Program-made: the position numbers and the translations under genes | Notes under the pieces: generated by a model | What the model saw: the letters and a program-made list of their open reading frames with translations, nothing else | What the model was told of the DNA's origin: nothing | The model's database searches: none | In this document: positions 20,101 to 28,451 of the stretch, one piece after another | Numbering within the stretch: position 1 is the first letter of the stretch | Layout of the letters: each line of letters starts with the position of its first letter | Assembly: GCA_017303395.1 (NCBI GenBank) | Contig: JAFLBN010000024.1 | Coordinates: 1-46,260 of the forward strand | Direction of reading: 5' to 3' | Source: Chitinophagales bacterium | Lineage (GTDB): Bacteria; Bacteroidota; Bacteroidia; Chitinophagales; Chitinophagaceae | DNA: 46,260 nucleotides

Positions 20101-22465
20101 GGCCTGTCCATTGCCATGTAACCCCTGCAGAATCTGCAAAGGCGTATATGGAAAAAGAGCTACCCTCACAAACAGGCGAATTGTTGGAGGAATTGGCAAC
20201 GGGTGGCTTAGGATCTGGCAGATATAACGGCAAAGTAGTATCTGATGCACAACCCAGTAATGATATTGTAATGCGTGAGTATAATGCAGCATTCAAATTC
20301 GCAATTACTATCATACCAGTAGAACCGGAGTTGCGAATAGAAGGAGCCTGCGCTATACCGTTCTTAAAATAATTAAGGGTGTAATTTTTATTTATATCTA
20401 AACCGGACAGTGTGATAGAACCATCGGATGCTCCACAAGCTGTTGTGCCTGTATAAGAAACACTTCCAATTATTGGTTTAGGATTTACTACAACAGTAGT
20501 GGTAACTGTATTTGATTTACACCCGTTCAAAGAAGTATAAACACTATAAATACCCGCTGCAGCAATTGGTGTATTAGATATAGAAGGATTTTGTACCGCA
20601 GATGAAAAACTATTAGGACCACTCCATGTATAAGAAGTTCCAGTTGCAGAATTGGCAAACAGATTTAATGTGCTTTGTTCACAAACCGGAGTATTACTAC
20701 TTATGGAGGAAATTGCAGGCTTTGCTGTTACCTGCACTGCTACAGTATCAGGCCGAGAATAGCAACCAAGCTTCGAGGAGCTTAAATAATAGACTCCACT
20801 AGCCGTTGGCTGTGCAGAAATAATTTGCGGATTCTGTATCAGAGAATTATACCCTGCAGGGCCAGTCCACCTGTATCCATATCCGGCAGGTGCGGTAGAA
20901 GAAAATAATTTCAATGTATCACCCTGACAAATATTTGTAGTGGCATTAGCTATCAATGTATCGTTTCTGATGTCTAATACAGCTACAGTAACAGTATCTC
21001 GGTTTTTACTACAATACTGTATCCCTGTATTCTGAACTACATATTGCGTAGTTATTAATGGCTTGGCATACGGTTGCCTGCACGTAGTACAGCTAAGTGT
21101 AGAAAGTGGTGCACCACCGGGCAGTACAGTCCAGGTAAAAGCATTGCCGCCCACAGCAAGCAGCGATACAGAATCACCATAACAGATTGTTGTGTCTTTT
21201 ATGATGTCTGTAATCGGCCATATATACACGGGGAATACAAAAGTTTGCGCTACACTTACACCTGGAGAAACACATGTAGAGTCTTTTGCAGTTACAGTAA
21301 ATATTCGCAGACCAGTATCTAAGGTATTAGGTGTCCAACTGAAACATCCCCTTACCGAATCAGTTTTTTGTCCCGTATAAGTTACTGTTGCTCCCGGAGT
21401 TGCTGCTGCTGAGTTATCTGAAGCTACAATGATAGCAGCAGTATCATTAGATTTGAGATCGAAACAAAAGCTTAGGGGTACTTTTGCACATGCCTCGATA
21501 CGCCCATTTACCATTGTACCACCCGTAATAGTTGTAGATACTGTATTGGCAATGGGCGCAGTCACAGCACAGTTAATTACCTGTACCTGTATATCTCTCA
21601 TTACAGAGCCAATAAAAACACCATTTCTATATTCATTTACACGAACAGTCAGTGTATTAGAACCAGTTACAGCTGGCGTAAAAGTCATTTGTCCGGTAGA
21701 GGCACTTAATACAAAAGTATTATTGGTCTGAAAAGGATTATTTACAAGGTTAAATGAGGGAGTTGCAGAAGCAAAAGACAATGCATATGGGTTGGTACAT
21801 CCGCCTGATGGCGATTGCGGCATTATGAGTTCAAATGCAAGAGAATCTGAATTAGGGTCAACACCGCCATTATTATATGTATATGGCTGATTTATACAAA
21901 TAGAAGGTACTGGTTTTACTGAAAAATATGGAGAAGAATTACCCGGTGCAATTACATTATTCAAAGTGGCTTCACTATAAAAATCTCCGGTAGGTCCGCC
22001 CCCGCCTAAATTCACGCTACCATTTCTTGCTGATATCCCCACTGAAAACCTCCATAAACTACACGCAGATGGTAGCGTAACATTGGCCGTATACCACCAC
22101 TCTCTATATCCAGGCACTGCTGAACTGGTATTTGTACATGTTGTACCAACACCGGGACAGCCTAAACTAACAGGACCGCCATTAGGGCTTCCGTCTGGCA
22201 ATACTGATAAAGGATATAGTATTGTAGTTAATGTTGTATTAGTACAAGTATTCGTATAACAAAGGGCTAAGTTGGCTGGTGCTGCAATGCCAGAACAATC
22301 ACGATAAAATTTAAACGTGATTTTGTAGGTAGACCCTTGCAACCATTCATAAATTATCTCTCCACCAGCGGCATGAGATGCACGTACCTCATATGCCTGA
22401 AAAGAAAAGACAAGAAGGAACACAAAAACAATAAAACGTTTCAGGTTTGTCGGTATTTGAAACAT
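17183..22465 (-). CDS. Giant surface protein with Ig-like repeats and gliding-type C-terminal domain
   Basis: 1760 residues. Signal peptide in the first 30 residues (KRFIVFVFLLVFSFQAYEVRA). Next is a conserved Bacteroidota N-terminal region ('SHAAGGEIIYEWLQG', 'YKITFKFYRDCSG') up to about 330. It is followed by a tandem array of about 80-100-residue Ig-like units recognisable by 'PVCEGS', 'WTGPNGFSS', 'SGVYT' and a C-x-S near each end, with at least eight units plus SprB-like 'GSITLSGL' units between them. The C-terminus (about 1675-1760) is the gliding-motility-associated domain ('IPDAFSPNGDGKNDLFRI', 'NRWGQKVFQT', 'GWDGRLNGVPQDMGTY'), a T9SS type B sorting signal. It is probably a cell-surface adhesin. 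Ligand unknown. Confidence 0.92.
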   Translation of the reverse strand: MFQIPTNLKRFIVFVFLLVFSFQAYEVRASHAAGGEIIYEWLQGSTYKITFKFYRDCSGIAAPANLALCYTNTCTNTTLTTILYPLSVLPDGSPNGGPVSLGCPGVGTTCTNTSSAVPGYREWWYTANVTLPSACSLWRFSVGISARNGSVNLGGGGPTGDFYSEATLNNVIAPGNSSPYFSVKPVPSICINQPYTYNNGGVDPNSDSLAFELIMPQSPSGGCTNPYALSFASATPSFNLVNNPFQTNNTFVLSASTGQMTFTPAVTGSNTLTVRVNEYRNGVFIGSVMRDIQVQVINCAVTAPIANTVSTTITGGTMVNGRIEACAKVPLSFCFDLKSNDTAAIIVASDNSAAATPGATVTYTGQKTDSVRGCFSWTPNTLDTGLRIFTVTAKDSTCVSPGVSVAQTFVFPVYIWPITDIIKDTTICYGDSVSLLAVGGNAFTWTVLPGGAPLSTLSCTTCRQPYAKPLITTQYVVQNTGIQYCSKNRDTVTVAVLDIRNDTLIANATTNICQGDTLKLFSSTAPAGYGYRWTGPAGYNSLIQNPQIISAQPTASGVYYLSSSKLGCYSRPDTVAVQVTAKPAISSISSNTPVCEQSTLNLFANSATGTSYTWSGPNSFSSAVQNPSISNTPIAAAGIYSVYTSLNGCKSNTVTTTVVVNPKPIIGSVSYTGTTACGASDGSITLSGLDINKNYTLNYFKNGIAQAPSIRNSGSTGMIVIANLNAALYSRITISLLGCASDTTLPLYLPDPKPPVANSSNNSPVCEGSSFSIYAFADSAGVTWQWTGPNGFSSTLPVVTFNNVLPNQSGNYILTATKNNCISAPDTTYVTVYPTPPSPNAVSNSPLCSGNTIVLQADSMLNGYYSWTGPNGYTDTLRVSRISNGQPIHSGVYTVVATVNGCISPASSTTVVVNPTPAPVIGSYTISNTTTCFGSDGSITLGGMLVSTFFTVTYKKNGVTQPAVGYVTSPTGFITIPSLTAGIYSEIKITATTGCSSDPLPDLKVSDPPPPVISLSAKNNPVTCLGANGSIIVGGMTSGNIYSVSYTKNSVVQPGFLATADGLGRIIIPALGSGAYHITTTINNCVSNVLGPITLTDPNPPVVTANNNTPICQGSTVVFTGTSDSSGVTWSWTGPWGFASSLQNPTIPSGIPSQSGVYTLIASKNNCFSQPASTVVTIKPTPGTPTVSNSGPVCEGDVLQLYVSTLPNATFAWIGPGGFATTTQSPVFMPANTSHSGTYTVVVTVDGCVSSPASTIAVVNAKPAAPAVANTLISYCQGQQATPLVATGINLQWYDTAIAGAPLPSAPIPSTIVPGTYYYYVSQIVSNCESQRARIRVVVQPRSAMPATTDTLQYCQFASTKALYAAGNNILWYTQATGGAGVSAAPVPSSGIAGVYNWYVTQTDMFGCESNRRKVTVIIHPALKPHIVATSNEVCVGDEILIEDTTTYISKTKFVWTFGNATVGSGDTSGPYSIKWQQAGLWTVHLNVADSFCNANDSIKIQVHPLPSGQIEMPPYACINEKVVVKTMADAASTMNFATDGGVLTTVEQNKIYNIQWNTIGTKVVALVVKSQYGCISPAYFDTIGIYEKPDVKIESIDKNTICIGDTVSVKASYSNDLLYTWSGDAIYNIRDMNRVLASKRTTGYLYIKAENIYGCHSTDSTYISTENCCDVSIPDAFSPNGDGKNDLFRIISKGNQDVKQFIIVNRWGQKVFQTTNQSAGWDGRLNGVPQDMGTYTYYLRYTCTDGRTLEKKGDLVLVR

Positions 22466-22482
22466 GATTAAGGAATATGCTG

Positions 22483-22490
22483 CAAAACTA
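22483..22490 (-). promoter_or_regulatory. Bacteroidota -7 box (TAGTTTTG) of the giant surface protein
   Basis: TAGTTTTG on the minus strand, 18 bp before the ATG at 22465, is an exact TAnnTTTG match. No -33 TTG lies at the expected distance. Confidence 0.45.
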
Positions 22491-22626
22491 TCTGATAATA
22501 GCCTATTAACCTGAAAACACGCATTAAATAGGCATGAAAAAATACATTTTCAAGACAATTCTACAATACAATAAACAGACAGTTAAAAAATCAGATAGGA
22601 GAAGATACAAAAGACTTAAAATAAGA

Positions 22627-22651
22627 AAGGTCACTTATGAAAAGTGACCTT
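22627..22651 (-). terminator. Terminator of the former tRNA-Leu gene
   Basis: AAGGTCACTT (22627-22636) pairs perfectly with AAGTGACCTT (22642-22651) around a 5-nt loop, followed on the minus strand by TTCTTATTTT. It lies 4 bp past the 3' end of the tRNA fragment, so it belonged to the tRNA transcript before the element inserted. Confidence 0.8.
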
Positions 22652-22654
22652 AAG

Positions 22655-22713
22655 TGCCCCGGGCGGGACTTGAACCCGCACACGCATTGCTGCATACAGG
22701 ATTTTAAGTCCTG
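22655..22713 (-). pseudogene. 3' fragment of tRNA-Leu(UAA): left attachment junction
   Basis: Read on the minus strand: an anticodon stem CAGGA/TCCTG with loop CTTAAAA (anticodon UAA, bases 22706-22704), a long class II variable arm, a T-arm GCGGG-TTCAAGT-CCCGC, the acceptor 3' strand CCGGGGC and discriminator A. Together these are the 3' two-thirds of a leucine tRNA. The 5' acceptor strand and D-arm are missing: the sequence right of 22713 is AT-rich and unrelated. Core chromosome lies to the left and mobile genes to the right. An element that integrates into a tRNA 3' half usually rebuilds the gene at its far end and leaves this kind of stub here. No second copy is in the window. Confidence 0.85.
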
Positions 22714-22818
22714 TATATTTTGTATTCTTATGGTTTCATATTTCGTTAAAGCCCTTATTTTACTGCATTATTACAAAATATCACATCAATAAAATACAGA
22801 ATAAACCAGTAAATGTTG

Positions 22819-22826
22819 TACCTTTG
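22819..22826 (+). promoter_or_regulatory. Bacteroidota -7 box (TACCTTTG) of the integrase gene
   Basis: TACCTTTG lies 25 bp before the integrase ATG. GTTGTACC/GTTGTACC repeats at 22815-22832 overlap it and could bind a regulator or the integrase itself (inference). Confidence 0.5.
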
Positions 22827-22850
22827 TTGTACCAATTAATCTGCTGAACC

Positions 22851-24068
22851 ATGGGAATAACAGCTACTACAAAGATAGTTCTTCGTCAAAAACAAAAGAA
22901 AGATGGCACTTATCCACTTGCCATCAGGATTACTAAAGACCGTAAGACTTCCTTTATCCATTTAGGTGTTTCATTACATGAAAATCAATGGGACGAAGAA
23001 GCACAAACAGTCAAAAAATCGCATCCAAACTCGACGCGCCTGAATCAGTTTATCAAGAAAAAAATCTCTGAATCAACTGACACAGCTTTAGATGCCGTAA
23101 ATACTCAAGCTGCAACTTCAGCAAAGACTATTAAGCAGAAAATTAAACCCGCAAGTGGCAGTTCCGTATTTGCTCAGGCAGACTTATATATTAGCAGGCT
23201 CGAAGCTGACAGAAAGTATAATCGTCATTCCGCAGATAAACCAAGGGTCAAACACCTGAAAGAGTTTCTAAAACATGATATTCCATTCTCAGAATTAACA
23301 ATGCCCATGCTAAAGCGGTTTAAAACATGGCTCAAAGCTGAATATGAAATGTCAGAACGAAGTGCCATCAACCATTGGGTTGTTGTTCGTTCAATATTTA
23401 GTCAGGCAGTCGATGAAAAAGCATGTGACCCAAAATACTATCCCTTTGGGAAAGGGAAGCTGCAAATTAAATTCCCGGAAAGCCTTAAAATTGGTGGAAC
23501 GTCAGAAGATGTCACAGCAATTGAGTATGTGGATTTAACGGAATATCCTGAGCTGAATCATGTACGCAATCTATGGCTTTTCTCTTTTTACTTTGCAGGG
23601 ATGCGGGTGTCAGATGTCCTGCGCATGAAATGGGCTGATTTCCAAAATGGGCGTTTATATTATTCAATGGGTAAAAACAATAAGGCCGATAGCCTTAAAG
23701 TACCAGAAAAGGCACAACAAATACTAAACCAGTACATTGACCAGAAAGATGACACTGATCTTGTATTTCCTGAACTAAAGGGCTTGGTCAACCTTAATGA
23801 CCCTTTTGCTGTACAGCGATGTATTAAAGTGAAGCTGAAACCAATTAATGAAAATCTTAAGGAGGTCGCAAAAAAGTCAGGGGTTAGCAAGAAAATATCA
23901 ATGCACATATCACGTCACACATTTGGCAACATATCAGGTGATAAAATCCCTGTCCAAATGCTACAGAAATTATATCGTCACTCGACAGTAACTACAACCA
24001 TAGGCTATCAAGCCAGTTTTATTAACAAGAGTGCAGATGATGCTCTAGATGCTGTAATTGGGAAATAA
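22851..24068 (+). CDS. Tyrosine recombinase / integrase (Bacteroidota ICE type)
   Basis: 405 residues. N-terminal arm-type DNA-binding region ('RQKQKKDGTYPLAIRITKDRK'), a SAM-like core-binding domain at about 100-200, and a catalytic domain with Arg252 (GMRVSD), His352 and Arg355 (HISRH), His377 (YRHST) and the nucleophile Tyr386 (GYQ). It should catalyse integration and excision. Its position 137 bp inside the tRNA-Leu stub is the normal place for an integrase that uses that tRNA as attB. The domain layout fits the phage-integrase SAM-like type common in Bacteroidota mobile elements. All catalytic residues are intact. Confidence 0.94.
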   Translation: MGITATTKIVLRQKQKKDGTYPLAIRITKDRKTSFIHLGVSLHENQWDEEAQTVKKSHPNSTRLNQFIKKKISESTDTALDAVNTQAATSAKTIKQKIKPASGSSVFAQADLYISRLEADRKYNRHSADKPRVKHLKEFLKHDIPFSELTMPMLKRFKTWLKAEYEMSERSAINHWVVVRSIFSQAVDEKACDPKYYPFGKGKLQIKFPESLKIGGTSEDVTAIEYVDLTEYPELNHVRNLWLFSFYFAGMRVSDVLRMKWADFQNGRLYYSMGKNNKADSLKVPEKAQQILNQYIDQKDDTDLVFPELKGLVNLNDPFAVQRCIKVKLKPINENLKEVAKKSGVSKKISMHISRHTFGNISGDKIPVQMLQKLYRHSTVTTTIGYQASFINKSADDALDAVIGK

Positions 24069-24142
24069 ACGACGTCATATCAATCATCAGTATGTAATTG
24101 CAAATTGATAACATTAATATTAGCAGTTTAGTGTTGGAAGCA

Positions 24143-24580
24143 CTATTCAACAAATGCTCGAAAAGAAATAGGAATTGACCTGTTTATTATATTTCCATGA
24201 ACGAGTATATTGTAAAACTGAGAGCCAGATTTATTACTAGAGTTAAAACGTACTGACACTCTACCAAATTTACTTGGGAGCACTGGTTCTGTAGTGTATT
24301 CGGTAATAGTACAACCACAAGAGGCTGTTACTTTATTTATTATTAATGGGATATTGCCAGTATTTTTAAATATAAAATCGTGTGATACTGTATCTCCCAT
24401 TTTAATATAGCCAAAATCAAATTTATACTCTGAGAACTCAATTGATGTTGTCGGTTCTGCATTGCTACTAATAGGCCTTGAGTATAATACAAAAGGCTTG
24501 TTAGTTTTTTTTTGTAGAAAGTATAGGATGGCAGTACAAATAAGCAATCCAATAAATACAATTATTACAACTCTTTTCAT
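24143..24580 (-). CDS. DUF1573 domain protein, membrane-anchored or secreted
   Basis: 145 residues. An N-terminal hydrophobic segment (VVIIVFIGLLICTAILYFL) is followed by a DUF1573 immunoglobulin-like domain with its hallmarks: 'FDFGYIKMGDTV', 'FIFKNTGNIPLIINKVTASCGCT' and 'RVSVRFNSSNKSG'. Such proteins are abundant in the Bacteroidota envelope and most have no assigned function. It is divergently transcribed from the M43 protease gene 25 bp away, so the two may share control. The single N-terminal segment could be either an anchor or an uncleaved signal. Confidence 0.85.
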   Translation of the reverse strand: MKRVVIIVFIGLLICTAILYFLQKKTNKPFVLYSRPISSNAEPTTSIEFSEYKFDFGYIKMGDTVSHDFIFKNTGNIPLIINKVTASCGCTITEYTTEPVLPSKFGRVSVRFNSSNKSGSQFYNILVHGNIINRSIPISFRAFVE

Positions 24581-24605
24581 TCAAATTACTAATTTAGTTT
24601 CGTAT

Positions 24606-25922
24606 ATGAAATTATTACCTTTCTTCTTTGTTTTACTATACTCTTTTAAATGTGAATCTCAAGAATTGTACAAACGATGCGGTTGGGGGTCTTTTGTTTC
24701 CAATGTAGAACTAAAATATGAAGGAAAAAACGAGACTCCTAAATGGTCGCTCAAGTCGAATTTTAATAATAATACAATAAAATACGACATACCATTGGTC
24801 TTTCATTTTATACTTAATCAACAACAAATTAATAAACTAGGAGGATTATATGGAATTAAGCAGCGGGTACTTAAACAAATTGCAGTAATTAACGATGCTT
24901 TTCAAAATAATAAAGATACAGCACTGATACCGCTTGCATTCAGACATTTAACAGGGAGTGTTGATATTCATTTTCAGCTAGCAAGAGTAACACCTGACAA
25001 TCAGGAAACCGATGGGATTGAAATTAAGGTAACAACTCAAAATGGAATATCATCGAATGGCATTACCGGCTCTGGAATTGGCTTTAGCGATGTAAAATAT
25101 AATAGTAGCTTGGGGCTTAGTGGTTGGGACCCAATGTCATATATTAACGTGTGGGTCATCAACCCTTTAGCAGACAATAACGGCTTTAATTACTCTGCAT
25201 TAACAATATCTCCACTGCTACTTTCTGAGTACAAATCAATTCCTTTTCAAGAGCTAGGGATAGTTATGCACTATGGGACATTAGGTTCAAGAAGTGATTC
25301 AAGTGAATTCTTTCTACCAAAATTTGACAAGGGTAAAACCCTTATTCATGAACTAGGACATTTCTTTGGCTTAAAGCACATTTGGGGTGATGATAATGGT
25401 AAATGCCTAATAGATGGCGGAGCAGATGATGACATTGAAGATACACCTATCCAAGCCAATTCAACTTCAGGATGCCCATCATTTCCAAAGTATGATAAAT
25501 GTACCTCAAACAAGTCTGGCATTATGTTTATGAACTATATGGATTATACAGATGATGATTGTAGCCTAATGTTCACTAAAGGACAATGTGATAAAATCAG
25601 TACAAATATTTACTCAACTGATATTCTATTTTCACTTACGCAACACCCAAACATAACTGCAAATAATAATACTAATATTAATTATCTTATATCCCCAAAT
25701 CCATGTAAAAACAAAATCTACATAATATTCACTCAACCTTCATTAGGTTTAAAAAAGATTGAATTATTAAATAGTATTGGACAAAATCTTGATGCTCAGA
25801 TAATAACAAGCCAAAGGGGATATTATAACTTCGAGGTTTCTCAATATTCAAATCAAATGCTATTTATTAAATTAGTATTTGATAATAAGGTTGAGATAAA
25901 AAAAATCTTAAAAAACGAATAG
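24606..25922 (+). CDS. Secreted M43 metalloprotease with T9SS sorting domain (island copy)
   Basis: 438 residues from ATG 24606 (MKLLPFFFVLLYSFKCESQ, signal peptide); an open frame reaches back to 24462 but that part overlaps the divergent gene and has no signal. Zinc site HELGHFFGLKH (His248, Glu249, His252, His258), then a cysteine-containing loop ('GKCLIDGGADDDIEDTP') and Met-turn region 'GIMFMNYMDYTDDDCSLMF', all typical of M43B (pappalysin/cytophagalysin). The last 75 residues are a T9SS type A tail ('LISPNPCKNKIYIIF', ending 'EIKKILKNE'). It lacks the PKD and jelly-roll parts of the chromosomal relative at 14646-16985 and is more AT-rich, so it was probably acquired rather than locally duplicated. 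Confidence 0.9.
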   Translation: MKLLPFFFVLLYSFKCESQELYKRCGWGSFVSNVELKYEGKNETPKWSLKSNFNNNTIKYDIPLVFHFILNQQQINKLGGLYGIKQRVLKQIAVINDAFQNNKDTALIPLAFRHLTGSVDIHFQLARVTPDNQETDGIEIKVTTQNGISSNGITGSGIGFSDVKYNSSLGLSGWDPMSYINVWVINPLADNNGFNYSALTISPLLLSEYKSIPFQELGIVMHYGTLGSRSDSSEFFLPKFDKGKTLIHELGHFFGLKHIWGDDNGKCLIDGGADDDIEDTPIQANSTSGCPSFPKYDKCTSNKSGIMFMNYMDYTDDDCSLMFTKGQCDKISTNIYSTDILFSLTQHPNITANNNTNINYLISPNPCKNKIYIIFTQPSLGLKKIELLNSIGQNLDAQIITSQRGYYNFEVSQYSNQMLFIKLVFDNKVEIKKILKNE

Positions 25923-25953
25923 CATGTATGTGAAGTGGCCGCACATACATGCT
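25921..25953. terminator. Convergent terminator between protease and lipoprotein genes
   Basis: AGCATGTATGTG (25921-25932) pairs perfectly with CACATACATGCT (25942-25953) around a 9-nt loop. It starts within the protease stop codon and sits 8 bp before the end of the convergent gene, so it serves both. No long T tract follows on either side. Confidence 0.65.
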
Positions 25954-25961
25954 AACTAAGA

Positions 25962-26480
25962 TTAGAATGTTACATAGTAATATTCTTCGTCGTCATCATA
26001 AGAATATGTACCTGCAGATATAACATAGCTAGAATTTTCGACACCAGTTAACTGATCCATAACATCAGAACCAACAACCAAAGTTGCCTGAATATCCATT
26101 GAACCATCTTCAAAATAATCTTTCCAAGTTTGGCTCATAAATTCTTTTCTAAATGAAAGTACAAGATGGTTATTTGAATTTAACCCAGCTTCACCACTAG
26201 TCCAACCTGTACCAGGATTAACTACGAGCGGATTTGAATAAGTAGTAACTTTACAGCCAGAGCCCGAATTACAGCCTCCATTAGGATTCACGGCACCAAA
26301 TTCTGTTTTTGTTGGGACTCTAACAATTATTCCATCCCATCCTTTAGCACTACTTTGTAGTGCAGTAGATGTTCCAGAATTGTTAGTTTGAGGGACGTTT
26401 GCAACTTTGCTACAACTAATTATTAATGAAGATGCACATATTGTAGTAACAACAAAGCCAAGAATTGCTAATTTTTTCAT
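25962..26480 (-). CDS. Small lipoprotein of unknown function
   Basis: 172 residues. The signal peptide ends in a lipobox (LIISC, Cys23), so it is a lipoprotein, then a low-complexity N/S/T-rich linker. The body holds two cysteines in a short loop ('NGGCNSGSGCKVTTY') and ends with a strongly acidic, tyrosine-rich tail ('YSYDDDEEYYYVTF'). I do not recognise the family. The tail and loop resemble those of small secreted proteins near proteases in Bacteroidota islands, but no function can be assigned. It is convergent with the M43 protease gene. Confidence 0.75.
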   Translation of the reverse strand: MKKLAILGFVVTTICASSLIISCSKVANVPQTNNSGTSTALQSSAKGWDGIIVRVPTKTEFGAVNPNGGCNSGSGCKVTTYSNPLVVNPGTGWTSGEAGLNSNNHLVLSFRKEFMSQTWKDYFEDGSMDIQATLVVGSDVMDQLTGVENSSYVISAGTYSYDDDEEYYYVTF

Positions 26481-26614
26481 TTCGTTTGATTTAAGTTTTA
26501 GGATAATTTTTTGCCACTTATTGTAAATGTATTAATAGTTACAAATATCCAATAGTGTATTTCACAATTTTTTATTTATTTACAAATTAATTAATATTGG
26601 GAAAAACACTAACT

Positions 26615-27349
26615 GTGAAACGATATACTTTTTTAATTGTAATTATACTAGTTCATTCAAATATTGCCTACTCGCAACACTCCGCGCTTCTTTCAAATAG
26701 TAGAAACGATAAATTTCATGATAGCCTAACAATATTTTGGATGAAAAATTACAGTAACGATGCGTATGAAAAAGGAACAGAAGATTTTGTAGCTATTGAT
26801 GCTTGGCTCGATGGATACATTCAAGACAATGTACCATTTGAAATTGTTTTTGACAACGGTACTTTTACAATAAACGATTCTCTATTACCTAAAAAAGATA
26901 ATGACCGATACATACAAAAAATTGACTCATTCCTAAATAAATATGGTACAAGCGCTCCTAACAGAACGTTTAAGGTCTATTCACAGGGACACAAATTTCA
27001 ACCAGAAAAAAGTCTAGGTACAGAATTAGACTGTAGGTATAAAATCAGCAACGGTATTATGATTGACAAAAGTCACGGCTTTGTTGTTCCTAGAAATATA
27101 TTGTCCAAGGACTCATTGTTAGTTAAAGCATTAATTCAAGATATATACATTGTTAAACCTACAAAGGTTTCTATTAGATGTAACGTTTCTAAATGTTGGA
27201 TTAATGGTTTAGAAACTAAACCTAATCATACAGCTAAATACCGTGAATTAATCCAAAACAGTACAGGCATTATTCCTAAATCAGACCAAGAATATGTTAG
27301 TAAGTCGATTACAAAACAAGAAATAGAATACTTCATCGATAGAGATTAA
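26615..27349 (+). CDS. Secreted protein of unknown function
   Basis: About 244 residues from GTG 26615 (MKRYTFLIVIILVHSNIAYSQ), a good signal peptide. The longer reading from TTG 26597 adds six residues before it and is less likely. The mature part is mixed alpha/beta, with 'VFDNGTFTINDSLLP' and 'CRYKISNGIMIDKSHGFVV'. A cysteine pair lies near 'IRCNVSKCWINGLE'. I do not recognise the family. It is monocistronic as far as can be seen: 117 bp separates it from the divergent lipoprotein and 240 bp from the response regulator. Confidence 0.65.
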   Translation: MKRYTFLIVIILVHSNIAYSQHSALLSNSRNDKFHDSLTIFWMKNYSNDAYEKGTEDFVAIDAWLDGYIQDNVPFEIVFDNGTFTINDSLLPKKDNDRYIQKIDSFLNKYGTSAPNRTFKVYSQGHKFQPEKSLGTELDCRYKISNGIMIDKSHGFVVPRNILSKDSLLVKALIQDIYIVKPTKVSIRCNVSKCWINGLETKPNHTAKYRELIQNSTGIIPKSDQEYVSKSITKQEIEYFIDRD

Positions 27350-27502
27350 ACAAGTCTAATTTTATAATTTCAACAACTTATTACTTAATGAAGTAACTTT
27401 TTTGATTCTTTATAATCTAAACGCTGAAAAGACATTTTTAAAAATAAAAAAAGACTATTAGTGGGTATTTTTCACGTATAACGACACCGTTTTTTAACGG
27501 CA

Positions 27503-27533
27503 TTGATAAATCCCTTTCATAGCTTTAGATTTG
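27503..27533 (+). promoter_or_regulatory. Bacteroidota promoter (TTG-20 nt-TAGATTTG) of the response regulator
   Basis: TTG (27503-27505) and TAGATTTG (27526-27533) are spaced 20 nt apart, an excellent -33/-7 pair. The leader to ATG 27590 is about 50 nt. The rest of the 240-bp gap before it (from 27350) holds AT-rich sequence and no further feature I can support. Confidence 0.65.
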
Positions 27534-27589
27534 CTAAATAGTCCAACCTCCTGTCAGGGCATTCGTTTTATTTAAATAGAATTCTCTGT

Positions 27590-28264
27590 ATGACAACAAA
27601 CAAAATAATCAGCATAGCCCTTGCCGATGACTACCCTATTTTCAGGAAAGGTTTACGCCTCTCAATTAATGAATTTTCCAATTGCGCAGTCGATGTTGAA
27701 GCCAACGATGGCCTTGAACTTTTGAACATACTGGAAAAAAGGACAGCTTTGCCAGATGTATGCCTGCTCGATATTAGCATGCCTAAGATGGACGGCTACG
27801 AAACTCTAAAGATTCTGAAAGCCAAATATCCACAGATAAAAGTTATTATGCTTTCGATGCACTATAATGAATATGCAATCATTAAGTGTTTCAGGGATGG
27901 TGCAGACAGTTTCTTACCAAAAGAAATTAATCCAGAGGAGTTGCATTTAGCTATTAACAAGGTATTTGAAAGCGGCTTGTATTACACAGAAATCGTAAAT
28001 CAGCATGTGAATAATGTACTCCACAACAAGGCAATGAATACAAACCTGTCAGAAAATGATATCAAGTTTCTACGCTTGTCATGTACAGATATGACGTACA
28101 AAGAGATAGCCGAAGAAATGGGCCTAAGCCTGCGCACCATTGACGGCTATCGCGATAAGTTGTTTGAGCGATTTAAAGTCAGCAGCAGACCTGCATTAGT
28201 AGCAATTACAATTAGTGCCGGGATAAAGAAGATTGATAATTCGGAAGAATTTAAACGAAGTTAA
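27590..28264 (+). CDS. Orphan NarL/FixJ-type response regulator
   Basis: 224 residues. Receiver domain at about 6-125 with the acidic pocket (ADDYP), phosphoacceptor Asp61 (LLDISMP), switch 'MLSMH' and Lys in 'LPKEI'. LuxR-type HTH at about 155-215 ('LSENDIKFLRLSCTDMTYKEIAEEMGLSLRTIDGYR', shown here only as the family pattern in short form: DMTYKEIAEEMGLSLRTIDG). It should bind DNA when phosphorylated. No histidine kinase is in the window, so its partner must be elsewhere in the genome or it answers small phosphodonors. The PRTase-fold gene follows 187 bp later on the same strand; a link is possible but not shown. Confidence 0.92.
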   Translation: MTTNKIISIALADDYPIFRKGLRLSINEFSNCAVDVEANDGLELLNILEKRTALPDVCLLDISMPKMDGYETLKILKAKYPQIKVIMLSMHYNEYAIIKCFRDGADSFLPKEINPEELHLAINKVFESGLYYTEIVNQHVNNVLHNKAMNTNLSENDIKFLRLSCTDMTYKEIAEEMGLSLRTIDGYRDKLFERFKVSSRPALVAITISAGIKKIDNSEEFKRS

Positions 28265-28451
28265 TTAGAAAAACAACAGAAAGACTATTCGCTATACTTG
28301 CCTAAAAGGTCTTAAATAACCATTGTGTAAGTAGTTAATCTTATACAAAACTGATTGCATTTGTAAAAACTAATGATTTAGTCTGGTGCTATTTTTTCAT
28401 ATAGTTCTTGCAAAAAAGCCTTAATTTTTTATGCCCAAATAGTTTCGGTTT

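Noticed and set aside
17970-22465. DNA tandem repeats inside the giant surface protein gene as a separate repeat element
   Set aside because: The repetition is at protein level (Ig-like units) and the DNA copies are too diverged to be a mobile or satellite repeat.
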